A program made the translations under genes and the position numbers. The notes under the pieces were generated by a model. It saw only the letters and a list, made by a program, of their open reading frames with translations, made no database searches and was not told the DNA's origin. A DNA stretch of 64,000 nt from Polyangiaceae bacterium (lineage in GTDB: Bacteria; Myxococcota_A; Polyangia; Polyangiales; Polyangiaceae), in assembly GCA_019637295.1 (NCBI GenBank), contig JAHBVX010000003.1:682001-746000 (forward strand), written 5' to 3'. Shown here piece after piece: positions 42,401 through 50,318 of this stretch. Within the stretch, counting starts at the first letter, position 1. Each line of letters opens with the position of its first letter.

Positions 42401-42890
42401 TCAGTTGAGGTCGGGGTCGAGCAGGTACGCGGGCTCCGGCGCGGGCTCGGGCTCCAGCGGGGCCGCCGTGTCGGGCTCCGGCAGCGGCGGGCGCGAGCTC
42501 GCGCAGCAGCTCGTCCGCCTCGTCGCGCACGAGGTTGCCCGCGAGCAGCGCGATAGCCTCGATGGCGGCGGCTTCGTCGCCGGGCAGCTCGATGGCGCGG
42601 CGCAGCGGCGGCCGGCCCGCGCGGCGCACCTGCAGCTCCGCGCGGCGGCGCGCGCGATCCACCCGCACGACCAGCGTGGTCGGCTGCGCGGCCTCGGCCA
42701 CGCTGACGCCGAGCTCCGCGGCGATGGCCTCGCGCAGCCGTCCGGCGTCGGGCCCCGACGGCGCGACGATCTGCACCCCGAGGGGCGCGGCCGCGGGCGC
42801 GCCGCCCGTGGGCGACGGCTCCGCGAGCGCTGTCAGCGGCACCCCGAGCGCCAGAGACGCGACGAGCGCGGCGACGAGGCGAGCGGTCAT
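42401..42890 (-). pseudogene. Exported protein gene with a probable single-base frameshift
   Basis: From the ATG at 42890 the frame gives a signal peptide (LVAALVASLALGVPLTALAE), then LGVQIVAPSGPDAGRLREAI, TTLVVRVDRARRRAELQVRR and EAIALLAGNLVRDEADELL. It then drifts into Arg-rich shadow sequence with no stop for over 2 kb. In the +1 frame, from about 42490, the sequence reads PLPEPDTAAPLEPEP and ends AYLLDPDLN with TGA at 42401-42403, just before the next gene. The 490-bp span is one base more than a multiple of three. Either a real indel or a sequencing error near 42490 explains this. The protein family is unknown to me. Confidence 0.6.
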
Positions 42891-42898
42891 GCTGTTGG

Positions 42899-42925
42899 GT
42901 GCCCGCGAGAGACCCGATCGTTCAA
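42899..42925 (-). promoter_or_regulatory. Putative ECF-sigma promoter of the frameshifted exported-protein gene
   Basis: On the minus strand, TTGAACG (42919-42925), 12 bases, GCGGGCAC (42899-42906). Only 8 bases separate it from the ATG at 42890, so the transcript would be leaderless or nearly so. The -35 block overlaps the stop codon of the zinc-ribbon gene. Confidence 0.7.
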
Positions 42926-43329
42926 CGCGACAGGCGCGCGAGCTTCTGGCCCAGCCACGCCCAGAGGGACGGCGCCTCGCTCGCGCGATCCGGCGCGCCG
43001 GCGCGACCGAGCGCCGACACACCATTGGCGTGCACGAAGGTGCCGGCGCACTCGCCGCAGCGATGCACCCGCGCCTCCGAGTCGGGCTCGGGATAGCCCG
43101 TCTCTTCGAGGGCCACCTGGCACACGGGGCACCGGAGCTGACCCAGCTTACCGGAGGGCCCGTCGCCGCGCCGCACGGACTGCGCGACCTGGCTCGGATC
43201 GCCGTCGAACCACTCGATGAACACGCCGCCGCAGCTGCTACAAACGTCCACCTCGCACTCACCCGTGTGCTCCACCGTCATGGCGGCACTGCACCCGGGA
43301 CACGCCAGAGACTCACTTCGGTACGACAC
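42922..43329 (-). CDS. Double zinc-ribbon protein (zf-TFIIB type)
   Basis: I start at the GTG at 43329, which avoids overlap with the tonB-like gene; the frame is open to 43494. The 135-residue protein has a first zinc ribbon formed by LACPGCSAAM and VDVCSSCGGVFIEW. A second one is formed by LRCPVCQVALEE and VHRCGECAGTFVHANG. The C-x2-C pairs and the C-x2-C-G-G-x-[FW] pattern match the zf-TFIIB family found in many bacterial proteins of unclear role. The C-terminus has an amphipathic helix (LWAWLGQKLARL). It lies 56 bp behind the TonB gene in the same direction. Metal binding is likely; function is unknown. Confidence 0.8.
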   Translation of the reverse strand: MSYRSESLACPGCSAAMTVEHTGECEVDVCSSCGGVFIEWFDGDPSQVAQSVRRGDGPSGKLGQLRCPVCQVALEETGYPEPDSEARVHRCGECAGTFVHANGVSALGRAGAPDRASEAPSLWAWLGQKLARLSR

Positions 43330-43385
43330 GCCGCGATGCTCACACCGATCCTGTGGGACCGCGATCGAAATGTGGCATCCCGCGC

Positions 43386-44141
43386 CTAGCTCTCGATCCG
43401 AAAGCGACACTGATACGTGACCAGGGTCGCGACGGGCCTGCCGCTGCGATCCTTGGGCGGACTCCAGCGGCTGCCCGCGACGGTGCGGCGACAAGCGTCG
43501 CCGAAGCCCGCGTCCGACTCGTCGAGCACCCCGAGCACCGTCGCGACGCCGGAGGGCTCGATGCGCACGCGCACCCGCGCCGCGCCTCCGACGCCGCGGG
43601 CCCGAGCGTCCGGCGGGAAGTTGCCGGCGAGTCGCCCCGCGAGCCCGGGCGGCTTCGGCTTCTCGCCGAGCTGGCGCACGGGGACGACCGCCGGGGGAGC
43701 GGGCGCCGCCGGGCGACTCGGCGCCGGCGCGCTCGCGACGGGCGCGGGCGGAGCCGGCGCCGGCGGCGCGCTCACCACGGGCGCGACGATGGGCGCGTCG
43801 GAGGAGGTCCCGTCGCCGCTCGGCAGCTCGAAGCCACCCGCGCTCGACTCGAGGTTCTCCCCGGTCGGCGCGCGGGGCGCCGCGGGGACGGCGCGCGGCG
43901 CGGCGGCGACCGGAGCGCGGTCCGCGCTGCTCGGCGCTGGCTCCGGCGCGGCGGTGGGCGCTGGCTCCGGCGGCGAAGCGGGCTCGTCCTCGACCGCCGG
44001 GGACGTGAGCACGAAGGAGACGGTCTCGGGCGCCGGCGGCGCAGCCGCCGGCGCCTCGGCCAGCGTGAGTGATCGCACCACCGCGCCGTGCAGCACCAGG
44101 CTGCCAAGTACGGCGAGGCCTCGACGCGCGGCGATGCTCAC
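43386..44141 (-). CDS. TonB-family energy transducer
   Basis: A 251-residue protein with an N-terminal membrane anchor (RRGLAVLGSLVLHGAVVRSL, containing the conserved SxxxH-type His), a long Pro/Ala-rich periplasmic spacer and a C-terminal TonB-like domain. The last includes VRVRIEPSGVATVLGVLDESDAGFGDACRRTVAGSRWSPP, where ...W-x-P is typical. It spans the periplasm and passes the energy of the ExbB/ExbD motor to an outer membrane receptor, here surely the product of 46098-48113. Its start overlaps the ExbD gene stop by 4 bp. The order receptor, lipoprotein, exbB, exbD, tonB makes a dedicated transport operon. Confidence 0.85.
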   Translation of the reverse strand: MSIAARRGLAVLGSLVLHGAVVRSLTLAEAPAAAPPAPETVSFVLTSPAVEDEPASPPEPAPTAAPEPAPSSADRAPVAAAPRAVPAAPRAPTGENLESSAGGFELPSGDGTSSDAPIVAPVVSAPPAPAPPAPVASAPAPSRPAAPAPPAVVPVRQLGEKPKPPGLAGRLAGNFPPDARARGVGGAARVRVRIEPSGVATVLGVLDESDAGFGDACRRTVAGSRWSPPKDRSGRPVATLVTYQCRFRIES

Positions 44142-44554
44142 AAGAGCTCCTCCGGACGCACGTTGAAGCCTAGATGAGTGACCCCCTCGCGACGCAAGAG
44201 GTCGATCACGCGCACGACGCGTCGGTGCGGCACGGCGCCGTCGGCGGAGATCAGCGCGCGGGGCGCCTGGCTCGCCTTCGCGACGGCCCGCACGCGCAGC
44301 GTGAAGGTCGCGTCGTCCACCAGCGCACCATCCAGGTACAGCGCGCCGCTCTTGTCCACGGAGATCGCCAGCACGCCCCCGGTGCTCTCGCCCGTCGCGC
44401 TGCGCGGTAGCTCGAGGGGAATGGCGCGCGACGCGACGTAGCTCGCGGTCACCATCAGCACCACGAGCAACACCAGCACGACGTCCACTAGCGGCGTCAC
44501 GTTGATACCCGTGATGGACTCGCTCGAGTCATCGAGGTCGCTCGCGCTGGCCAT
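44138..44554 (-). CDS. exbD: ExbD/TolR-family proton channel subunit
   Basis: A 138-residue protein with the hallmark ITGINVTPLVDVVLVLLVVLMV. This is the single membrane helix with the essential Asp in P-L-V-D that carries the proton path. A periplasmic domain follows, with ISVDKSGALYLDGALVDDATF and ALISADGAVPHRRVVRVIDLL. It starts 3 bp after the ExbB stop and overlaps the tonB start by 4 bp. With ExbB it forms the inner membrane motor powered by proton motive force. Confidence 0.92.
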   Translation of the reverse strand: MASASDLDDSSESITGINVTPLVDVVLVLLVVLMVTASYVASRAIPLELPRSATGESTGGVLAISVDKSGALYLDGALVDDATFTLRVRAVAKASQAPRALISADGAVPHRRVVRVIDLLRREGVTHLGFNVRPEELL

Positions 44555-44557
44555 GAC

Positions 44558-45190
44558 TCAGGTCTCCTCGCTGGGGGCGCGGCCGACGTGAGCGAGCACC
44601 TCCGCGCCCAGCGCTTCGGCGCGGGTCATCCGCGCGCGGACCATGCGATTGAAGGTGTTGAACGCGATCACCGCCGGCAGCGCGACGAGCAGACCCACGG
44701 CGGTCGCCACCAGCGCCTCGCCGACCTCGTTCATGAGGCCCTGTGAGATGCGGCCCTCCGCGCCGTCCAGCTCACGGAACGCGCGGATGATCCCGATCAC
44801 CGTGCCCAGCAGGCCGATGAAGGGCGCGTTGTTGCCCAGAGTGCCGAGGAACACCAGGTGCTGTTCGAGCTCGAGCTGCGCGAAGCGCCGCGCTCCTGCG
44901 AGCTTCTCGCGCGCACCATCCCCGTCCCGGGCGTCCAGCGCCGCGACGGCGACCCGCGCCTCGAAGGACGGCGACTCCTGCAGCCGGTGCCGCGCCGCCA
45001 CGACCTGGCCCCGCGCCAAGAGCGCCGCCACCTGCTCCGAGAGCTTGGGCACGTCGTCTCTCGAGAGCCAGAACACCACGCTGCGCTCGATGGTCACCGC
45101 CACCGCCGCCACGCTCGCTAGGCCCAGCAGCGCCAGCACCCAACCCGCGCCAAAGCTCGTCAACTTGCTCGCCATTTCCAGCCACGACAT
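44558..45190 (-). CDS. exbB: ExbB/TolQ/MotA-family proton channel subunit
   Basis: I start at the ATG at 45190, giving a 210-residue protein of normal family length; the frame is open to 45730, but that part is a shadow of the lipoprotein gene. The first membrane helix is GAGWVLALLGLASVAAVAVTIER. The family signature FLGTLGNNAPFIGLLGTVIGIIRAF comes next, then GEALVATAVGLLVALPAVIAFN with the conserved Thr and the pore-lining helix. It assembles as a pentamer around ExbD in the inner membrane. It lies 17 bp behind the lipoprotein gene. Confidence 0.92.
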   Translation of the reverse strand: MSWLEMASKLTSFGAGWVLALLGLASVAAVAVTIERSVVFWLSRDDVPKLSEQVAALLARGQVVAARHRLQESPSFEARVAVAALDARDGDGAREKLAGARRFAQLELEQHLVFLGTLGNNAPFIGLLGTVIGIIRAFRELDGAEGRISQGLMNEVGEALVATAVGLLVALPAVIAFNTFNRMVRARMTRAEALGAEVLAHVGRAPSEET

Positions 45191-45207
45191 CGTCTTGGTC
45201 CTCTCTT

Positions 45208-46101
45208 TCACGTGCCCGCGGGCACCAGACACAGGGCTCGTTCTGCGAGATCGGCCCCACCCCGTCCGTCCCGCAGCACGAACCAGAAGCGCACCACGCG
45301 CCCGCCAGCGGGCGCGCTCTTCGGCCGCGTCCAGGCGAAGCTCACGGCGGGGGGTGAGGTCGGCTCCGTCGGCTCCACGAACTGTCGAGTGGAGCCGAGC
45401 TCGCCCGCGTCCGAGAACGCCGCCACCGACAGGGTCTCGCGCACGCCGTCCACGACTTCTCGATCCGCGTCGCGCAGCGCCAGGGCGAGTCGGCTCTTGC
45501 CGCCCGTCGCGGGCACCGAAGGCCCGGTCCCACACGGATCGCTGCCCTCCGACCAGGGCGCGCCGTCCAGGGACAGCGCGTCGGCCGTCAGCTGCGGGTT
45601 CAGGTTGTCGACCTCCGGCGCCATGTCCAGCTCGAAGCTCACGCGCCCGCCGGCGTGGCCGTCGCTGCAGCCCATCGCCTCGGGCCAGTCGCTGGTCTGC
45701 AGGAGCGGACTCGCCACGCCAGCGCCGCACACCACGCCGAACAACAACAGACGCGACGACTCGCTCGGCGCGACGAACGCGAGCCGCGGCGCAGCGACGT
45801 CGAGCACGTCACGGCGCGCCTCGACCAGCGGCGGCGCGCTGCACCCCGGCACGTCACCCAGGACCGCGTCGCGCTCGCAGAGCCACAGCGCGTAGCTCGT
45901 CTCGGGCGCGCCACCCGGCGCGGCGAGCCACACCACGACCTCCGCGGACTCGCCCGGCGCCGGCGTCGCTCGCTCGGGCTGACCCGTAACCTCGCTCCGC
46001 GCGCCGATCGCGCGCGTCTTCTCGATCGTCTGCTCCGGGTGCAGCGGGTCTTCGCAGCCCAGGGTCGCCAGCATCAGCAGCGCGCCGCTCCTTCGGGTCA
46101 T
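45208..46101 (-). CDS. Lipoprotein of the TonB operon, unknown function
   Basis: A 297-residue protein with a short lipoprotein signal (GALLMLATLGC, lipobox TLGC). The mature part starts EDPLHPEQTIEKTRAIGAR and has several Cys in pairs (LWLCERDAVLGDVPGCSAPP, CGAGVASPL, MGCSDGHAGG) and beta-rich spacing (VSFELDMAPEVDNLNPQL, VVRFWFVLRDGRGG). No family is recognised. Its ATG overlaps the stop of the TonB-dependent receptor gene by 4 bp, and exbB follows 17 bp later. It is thus very likely a partner of the receptor, perhaps a surface substrate-binding lipoprotein as in other TonB systems; that role is inference. Confidence 0.75.
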   Translation of the reverse strand: MTRRSGALLMLATLGCEDPLHPEQTIEKTRAIGARSEVTGQPERATPAPGESAEVVVWLAAPGGAPETSYALWLCERDAVLGDVPGCSAPPLVEARRDVLDVAAPRLAFVAPSESSRLLLFGVVCGAGVASPLLQTSDWPEAMGCSDGHAGGRVSFELDMAPEVDNLNPQLTADALSLDGAPWSEGSDPCGTGPSVPATGGKSRLALALRDADREVVDGVRETLSVAAFSDAGELGSTRQFVEPTEPTSPPAVSFAWTRPKSAPAGGRVVRFWFVLRDGRGGADLAERALCLVPAGT

Positions 46102-48113
46102 AGCTCACCTCTCAGTCCAAGGTTCGGGAGGATGGGCAAGCCGCGCACCGGCTCGCTCCGCGAGTAGTCGTAGGAGTACGCCCTGCCCTGCGCGTTCTCT
46201 GCGTTGGTGGCGTTCTGCAGGTCGAGGTACGCCGTCAGGCGCGCCGCGCCGAGCTGCCACGCCTTCTGCACCATCACATCCAGCTGAAAGAACAGCGGGT
46301 CTTCCTCGGAGCCGACCGCGCCATACAGCGGCCGATACAGCCCGACCCGCGCGTCGTACACGCTGCCCAGCACCGGAGTGCTCGGGTTGCCCGACACGAC
46401 GCGCAGGCGCGCGCCGGCCGAGAATCCTGCGCCGAGCCGTTGGTGCAGCGCGGCCACGACGTTGTGCGTTTGATCGCTGTCGAAGCGACGCCAGGGTCCG
46501 TTGCGATCGCGCCGCTCGCTGCGGCTGAGGGTGTAGGCGAGCTGCGCGCGGGTGTCCGCCGTCGGACGCGCGGTGATGCCCAGCTCCGCGCCGATCACGC
46601 GCCCGTCGCCGTCGTTCACGAAGTACGGCGCGTTGCCGTCCGCGGAGGTGACCACGCGATGGGTCATCCGCTTGGCGAAGCCTTCGAGCTCCACGCTCAG
46701 GTCGTCCGAGAAGCGACGCTCGACACCCAGAGACGCGTGCAACGAGCGCTCGGGCTCGAGCTTCGGGTTACCGATGACGTCGATGATCTCGTAGTACTGC
46801 GGCGCCTGGGAGTACAGGCCCACCCCCGCGCCGAGCGCGGTGCTGTCGTCCAGGGCAAAGCGAGTCGTGAGGCGCGGATCCACGCTCAGCTGGCGCGACG
46901 GGAAGTACGCGTCGAGGCGCAGCGCCGGCACGATCCGCACCGCGCGGGACGCCGACCAGCCGAGCTCGAGGTACGCGCCAGGCGCGACCTGCGTCAGCGT
47001 GTCGGCCACCTCCACCCGCGGCCCGAGCGCGTTCGGGACTTCGAGCAGCGGATCCCCCTCGAGCTGGCGCGGACGCGTGCCGCGGTAGCTCCCGTCCAGG
47101 AACGTGGCCTTGGCGTCGACGCCCGTCACCAGGGTGAGTTCGCGCGACGCCGGCTCGGTCACCTCGCCGCGCAGGGTCAGCTCCCAGGACTTGAACTCGC
47201 CGGCGGTGTTTGGTCCCGCCTTCTGCTCGAAGAGCTGGCGCGACGCGCCGAGCAGCAGCCGGTGACCGCCGCCGTCCGCGCGCCGCCCTCGCGACGAGAG
47301 CGCGAGGTTGTGAAACTCGATCCGGCCGCCGGCGTCGCCGCGCAGCTCGGGATCCGACGCCAGCGGCCGGGCGAGCCTCAGCTCGATGCGGTCGCGGCTG
47401 CCGAACACCACGGCGCGCAGCGAGTGGGTCCTGGACAGCTCGCGCTCGACGACGGCCTGGTAGTCCCAGTACACCGGCGCCGCGATCACGCCGTAGGCGT
47501 CGTCCGGCGCGAAGGCGTCGAAGTACACGTCGATGTTGCTGCGTCGGGCCGCGACGGCCACCGACGTGTCGCGCGCCACGGGCCCCTCCACCAGCGCCGC
47601 CGAGTCGATCAAGGAGACATCCACCATGCCGTGCAGCCCGTCCATCGCGGGGCGGCGCAGGTTCGCCTCCACCACGCCGCCCGACATCCGTCCGTAGCGC
47701 GCGCCGAAGTTCGAGGGGTACACGTCCACGGACTCGAACAAGCGGGAGCTCACCACGCTGGTGAGCGAGCCAAAGTGGTAGAGCAGCGGCACCGTCATGC
47801 CGTCGATCAGCACCAAGCTGTGGAAGCTCGCCGCCCCGCGCAGGATGGGGGTACCGTCGCCGTCCGAGGGCCGACCGACGCCGGGCAAGAGCTCGATGGC
47901 GCGCATGGCGTCACCGCGGGTCCCGGCCACCTCCGTCAGCTCCTCCCTCCGGAGCGTGCGCTTCTTGGCTTCGCGCGGCGGCGCTTCGACCACCGCCTCC
48001 TCGCCGTACACGAGCTCGTCGTCGCTCTCGACCAGCTCCGGGTCGGCGTCGACCTCGGCCCGAACCGCGACGGGAATCATCAGGATCAGCATGGACCAGC
48101 CCAGTGCTCGCAC
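46098..48113 (-). CDS. TonB-dependent outer membrane receptor
   Basis: The start is the GTG at 48113, with a perfect GGAGGT site 5 bases upstream; the frame open to 48275 lacks a ribosome site and would run past the promoter. The 671-residue protein has a signal peptide (WSMLILMIPVAVRAE) and an acidic N-terminal strand that may be the TonB box. A plug domain follows: LRGAASFHSLVLIDGM, VYPSNFGARYGRMSGGVVEANLRRP. The rest is a 22-strand type barrel with strands ending in aromatic residues. It should import a siderophore, vitamin or oligosaccharide, powered by the adjacent ExbB-ExbD-TonB. It has no carboxypeptidase-like N-terminal domain. Confidence 0.9.
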   Translation of the reverse strand: MRALGWSMLILMIPVAVRAEVDADPELVESDDELVYGEEAVVEAPPREAKKRTLRREELTEVAGTRGDAMRAIELLPGVGRPSDGDGTPILRGAASFHSLVLIDGMTVPLLYHFGSLTSVVSSRLFESVDVYPSNFGARYGRMSGGVVEANLRRPAMDGLHGMVDVSLIDSAALVEGPVARDTSVAVAARRSNIDVYFDAFAPDDAYGVIAAPVYWDYQAVVERELSRTHSLRAVVFGSRDRIELRLARPLASDPELRGDAGGRIEFHNLALSSRGRRADGGGHRLLLGASRQLFEQKAGPNTAGEFKSWELTLRGEVTEPASRELTLVTGVDAKATFLDGSYRGTRPRQLEGDPLLEVPNALGPRVEVADTLTQVAPGAYLELGWSASRAVRIVPALRLDAYFPSRQLSVDPRLTTRFALDDSTALGAGVGLYSQAPQYYEIIDVIGNPKLEPERSLHASLGVERRFSDDLSVELEGFAKRMTHRVVTSADGNAPYFVNDGDGRVIGAELGITARPTADTRAQLAYTLSRSERRDRNGPWRRFDSDQTHNVVAALHQRLGAGFSAGARLRVVSGNPSTPVLGSVYDARVGLYRPLYGAVGSEEDPLFFQLDVMVQKAWQLGAARLTAYLDLQNATNAENAQGRAYSYDYSRSEPVRGLPILPNLGLRGEL

Positions 48114-48188
48114 GATCGACCTCCAGGGGAGCCGACCGAGACACGACGGCTCCGGGCGGAGCCAAGCGGCGGCGACTTCCGAGGATGC

Positions 48189-48215
48189 GTGCCCGCTCGC
48201 TCGAGTCCCGTTCAA
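48189..48215 (-). promoter_or_regulatory. Putative ECF-sigma promoter of the TonB receptor operon
   Basis: On the minus strand, TTGAACG (48209-48215), 12 bases, GCGGGCAC (48189-48196). It lies 75 bases before the receptor start codon and is identical in both blocks and spacing to the sites at 41339 and 42899. Confidence 0.7.
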
Positions 48216-48273
48216 CGAAAAGCGACCTCGCTTTGGGGAAGCCAAGGCCCCCGGCTGGCGTAGAGTCGACGCC

Positions 48274-48702
48274 ATGCGCCGCTCCGCTCACGCCCCGGCC
48301 CTCGTGCTCGTGCTGCTCGCCGCTCTGCTGGCGTGCAAGCCCAAGCACCGCGTCACCGGCAGCATCGTCGTCAACGGCGCGGAGTTCGTCGCCAAGCAGT
48401 GCTCCATCGCGGAGGTCAAGTCGAGCTTCTCCGGCGGCCCCACCGTGACTCGGTCCGTCACCCTCGTGGACGACAAGAACCGCCGGCTGTCCTTCAGCGA
48501 CAACGGCGGCGGCACGCTCCTCTACGCCGAGGGCGGCGGCCTACCGGACAACGTGGGCAGCGGCTGCGGCACCATCGCCTTCACGGGCAGCAGCGCGGAT
48601 CTGAGCGCGATGACGGTCGCCATCCACGTGGACTGCCGGGGAGGCGGCGTCCACACCCGGGCCAAGGCCAGCATCTCGGGCTGCGGGCAGTTCGGCCTGT
48701 AG
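48274..48702 (+). CDS. Small lipoprotein of unknown function
   Basis: A 142-residue protein with a clear lipoprotein signal (ALVLVLLAALLACKP, lipobox LLAC). The mature part is beta-rich, with VTGSIVVNGAEFVAKQC, TLVDDKNRRLSFSDNGGG, GCGTIAFTGSSADLSAM and VDCRGGGVHTRAKASISGCGQF. Four Cys in the mature part could form two disulfides. The frame is open from 47797, but that lies inside the receptor gene. It is divergent from the TonB operon, with about 60 bp between its ATG and the receptor promoter motif. No family is recognised. Confidence 0.72.
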   Translation: MRRSAHAPALVLVLLAALLACKPKHRVTGSIVVNGAEFVAKQCSIAEVKSSFSGGPTVTRSVTLVDDKNRRLSFSDNGGGTLLYAEGGGLPDNVGSGCGTIAFTGSSADLSAMTVAIHVDCRGGGVHTRAKASISGCGQFGL

Positions 48703-48732
48703 CGCCCGCGGTCGCGTGTCGCAGGCGCTACC

Positions 48733-50025
48733 TCAGCGCTCCTCGGCGAGCTCGTAGGCAGCGGTGGCCAGCCGGGTGAGCTTCTCGGTCGTCAAGGCGT
48801 CCATCGCGACGTTCTGGGCCTCGAGCACGACGCCGGCGTAGGGCGCCGCGAAGGTCCAGCCGTCGGCGCGCACGCGAGCGGCGGCGAGGGTGCCGGATAG
48901 ATCTCGGCTGCGACGACGTGGGCGCGCGATGGCGATCACCGCGTGCGTCGCGACGCGATCGGTCCAGCCGGTGGCGACGCTGAGCAAGAAGGGCCGATCG
49001 TGGAACACGCCCTCGATGGACCAGCGGCTGCCGTAGGTGGAGTGCTTGGTGAGCCCGTCCGGCGTGCGTCCGAGCCAGTAGCGGTTGAGCCACTCGAAGG
49101 GCAGCTCCATGCCCGCGCCGAACTCCCCTCGCAGCTCGTCCGCCAGCGCCACCAGGTGCTGCTCGAGGCTCGGCGTCAGCGTGCGAAAGGCGTACAGCGC
49201 CGCCAGCACCGGCAGCGCCAAACACGCGAGCATGCCCGCGGAGGCGTAGAAGCGGTACGCCGCCGAGCGCTGCGCGAGGGTGATCTCCGCTCGTAGCCGC
49301 TCGCGCTCGGCCTTGGCCAGCTCGAGCTCCGCGAGCTGCGACTCGGCCAGAGCGAAGGAGATGAGGCGGTCGGATTGCTCGGCGCTGGCCACCACCACCG
49401 AGCGGCAGAACCCGCACTGCAGCGAGTGCTCGCCCGGGCGAAACGTGACCGGCGCTCCGCAGACTCCGCACACCGCGCCCGCGCCGTGCCCCGCCGCGAG
49501 CCAGTCCCGCGCCTCGCCCTGACGCGCGGTACGGCGCCGTTTGTGACGCGTGGCCAAGCGCCACAGGGCGATGGACACGGCCACCAGGCCGATGATGACG
49601 ACGAACAGCGAGATCGCGACGAAGCCGCCGATCAGAGCTACGGCCCACAGCTCGTACTCGTCCGCCAGACTCGCGACCCAGCCGAAGAGGCCGACCACGG
49701 CCCCGATCACCGTCGGCACCCCCGCGATGAGCACGACGTACATCAGGCCCACGAGCTGCATCGTGCTGCCCATGCGACGGTAGCCTGCGACCTTGCGCTC
49801 GCTCGCCGCGCTCTTCAGGTGCTCCTGGGCGCGCGCGCGCGCTGCCTGCTCGGCCTGCATCTGCTGCCAGGCCCGCACCCGGATGTCGTGCGGGACCTCC
49901 TGCCAGCGATGACAAGAGGCGCACCACACGTGCCACGCCGTGGGATCGATGGGCAACGGCGCGCCGCAGCTGCCGCAGGGCACGCTCGATGCATCGTGGA
50001 TCCGGAGCTCCGTCGTGTGCAGCAC
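48733..50025 (-). CDS. Membrane protein with two zinc-ribbon segments
   Basis: A 430-residue protein. Near the N-terminus a zinc ribbon is formed by PCGSCGAPLP and VWCASCHRWQ. Two membrane helices follow (LVGLMYVVLIAGVPTVIGAVVGLFG, ALIGGFVAISLFVVIIGLVAVSIAL). A second ribbon is VCGVCGAPVTF with LQCGFCRSVVV, then an Arg/Glu-rich helix and a third membrane helix (MLACLALPVLAALYAF). The C-terminal 150 residues are soluble and mixed. A second, fully overlapping frame is open over the same span but has Arg-rich shadow composition. No function is recognised. It could be a membrane regulator with redox or zinc sensing. Confidence 0.72.
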   Translation of the reverse strand: MLHTTELRIHDASSVPCGSCGAPLPIDPTAWHVWCASCHRWQEVPHDIRVRAWQQMQAEQAARARAQEHLKSAASERKVAGYRRMGSTMQLVGLMYVVLIAGVPTVIGAVVGLFGWVASLADEYELWAVALIGGFVAISLFVVIIGLVAVSIALWRLATRHKRRRTARQGEARDWLAAGHGAGAVCGVCGAPVTFRPGEHSLQCGFCRSVVVASAEQSDRLISFALAESQLAELELAKAERERLRAEITLAQRSAAYRFYASAGMLACLALPVLAALYAFRTLTPSLEQHLVALADELRGEFGAGMELPFEWLNRYWLGRTPDGLTKHSTYGSRWSIEGVFHDRPFLLSVATGWTDRVATHAVIAIARPRRRSRDLSGTLAAARVRADGWTFAAPYAGVVLEAQNVAMDALTTEKLTRLATAAYELAEER

Positions 50026-50105
50026 GCATCCGTCACGATAGCAGCGCGAGCCGCTCAGATGGAGGGTCGTTGCGCCCGCGATCCCATCGGCCCATCCTCA
50101 CGAGG

Positions 50106-50303
50106 ATGAAGGTCCGTCTCGCCGTCGCCGGGGGCGTCGTGGTCGCGTTGGTCGCCACGCTGCTGCTCTATCGCGTGCTGCGGCCCCGTTGCGCGGACAT
50201 CGGCTCCTGGGACGAGTGCGAGGCGGCCTGGCACTGCTCGCCGGGCCACATCTCCGCCGCCGAGGGCTACACCGGGCCCATTTGGTTTTGTGAGACGCGG
50301 TGA
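50106..50303 (+). CDS. Small single-helix membrane protein
   Basis: A 65-residue protein with one N-terminal helix (LAVAGGVVVALVATLLLYRVL), then a short domain with CADIGSWDECEAAWHC and GYTGPIWFCET. Four Cys in the exposed part suggest two disulfides outside the membrane. The frame is open to 49989, but upstream of the ATG it overlaps the divergent gene. No family is recognised, and it may be a minor envelope protein. Confidence 0.55.
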   Translation: MKVRLAVAGGVVVALVATLLLYRVLRPRCADIGSWDECEAAWHCSPGHISAAEGYTGPIWFCETR

Positions 50304-50318
50304 CGGCTGCGCGCGCGC

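Noticed and set aside
40707-43262. An 851-codon minus-strand frame that includes the sigma factor
   Set aside because: It joins the frameshifted exported protein, a shadow of the surface-repeat gene and the sigma factor. The sigma factor has its own ATG, promoter motif and normal length.
45211-45224. Perfect 14-bp palindrome GTGCCCGCGGGCAC before exbB
   Set aside because: It lies in the coding end of the lipoprotein gene and has no TTGAACG partner at 12 bases, so it is not another copy of the promoter motif. An operator role cannot be supported.
48728-50029. A second 433-codon frame on the same strand as the zinc-ribbon membrane protein
   Set aside because: It overlaps fully and is Arg/Gly/Ala-rich with no helices or motifs, whereas the 48733-50025 frame has clear membrane segments and Cys pairs.
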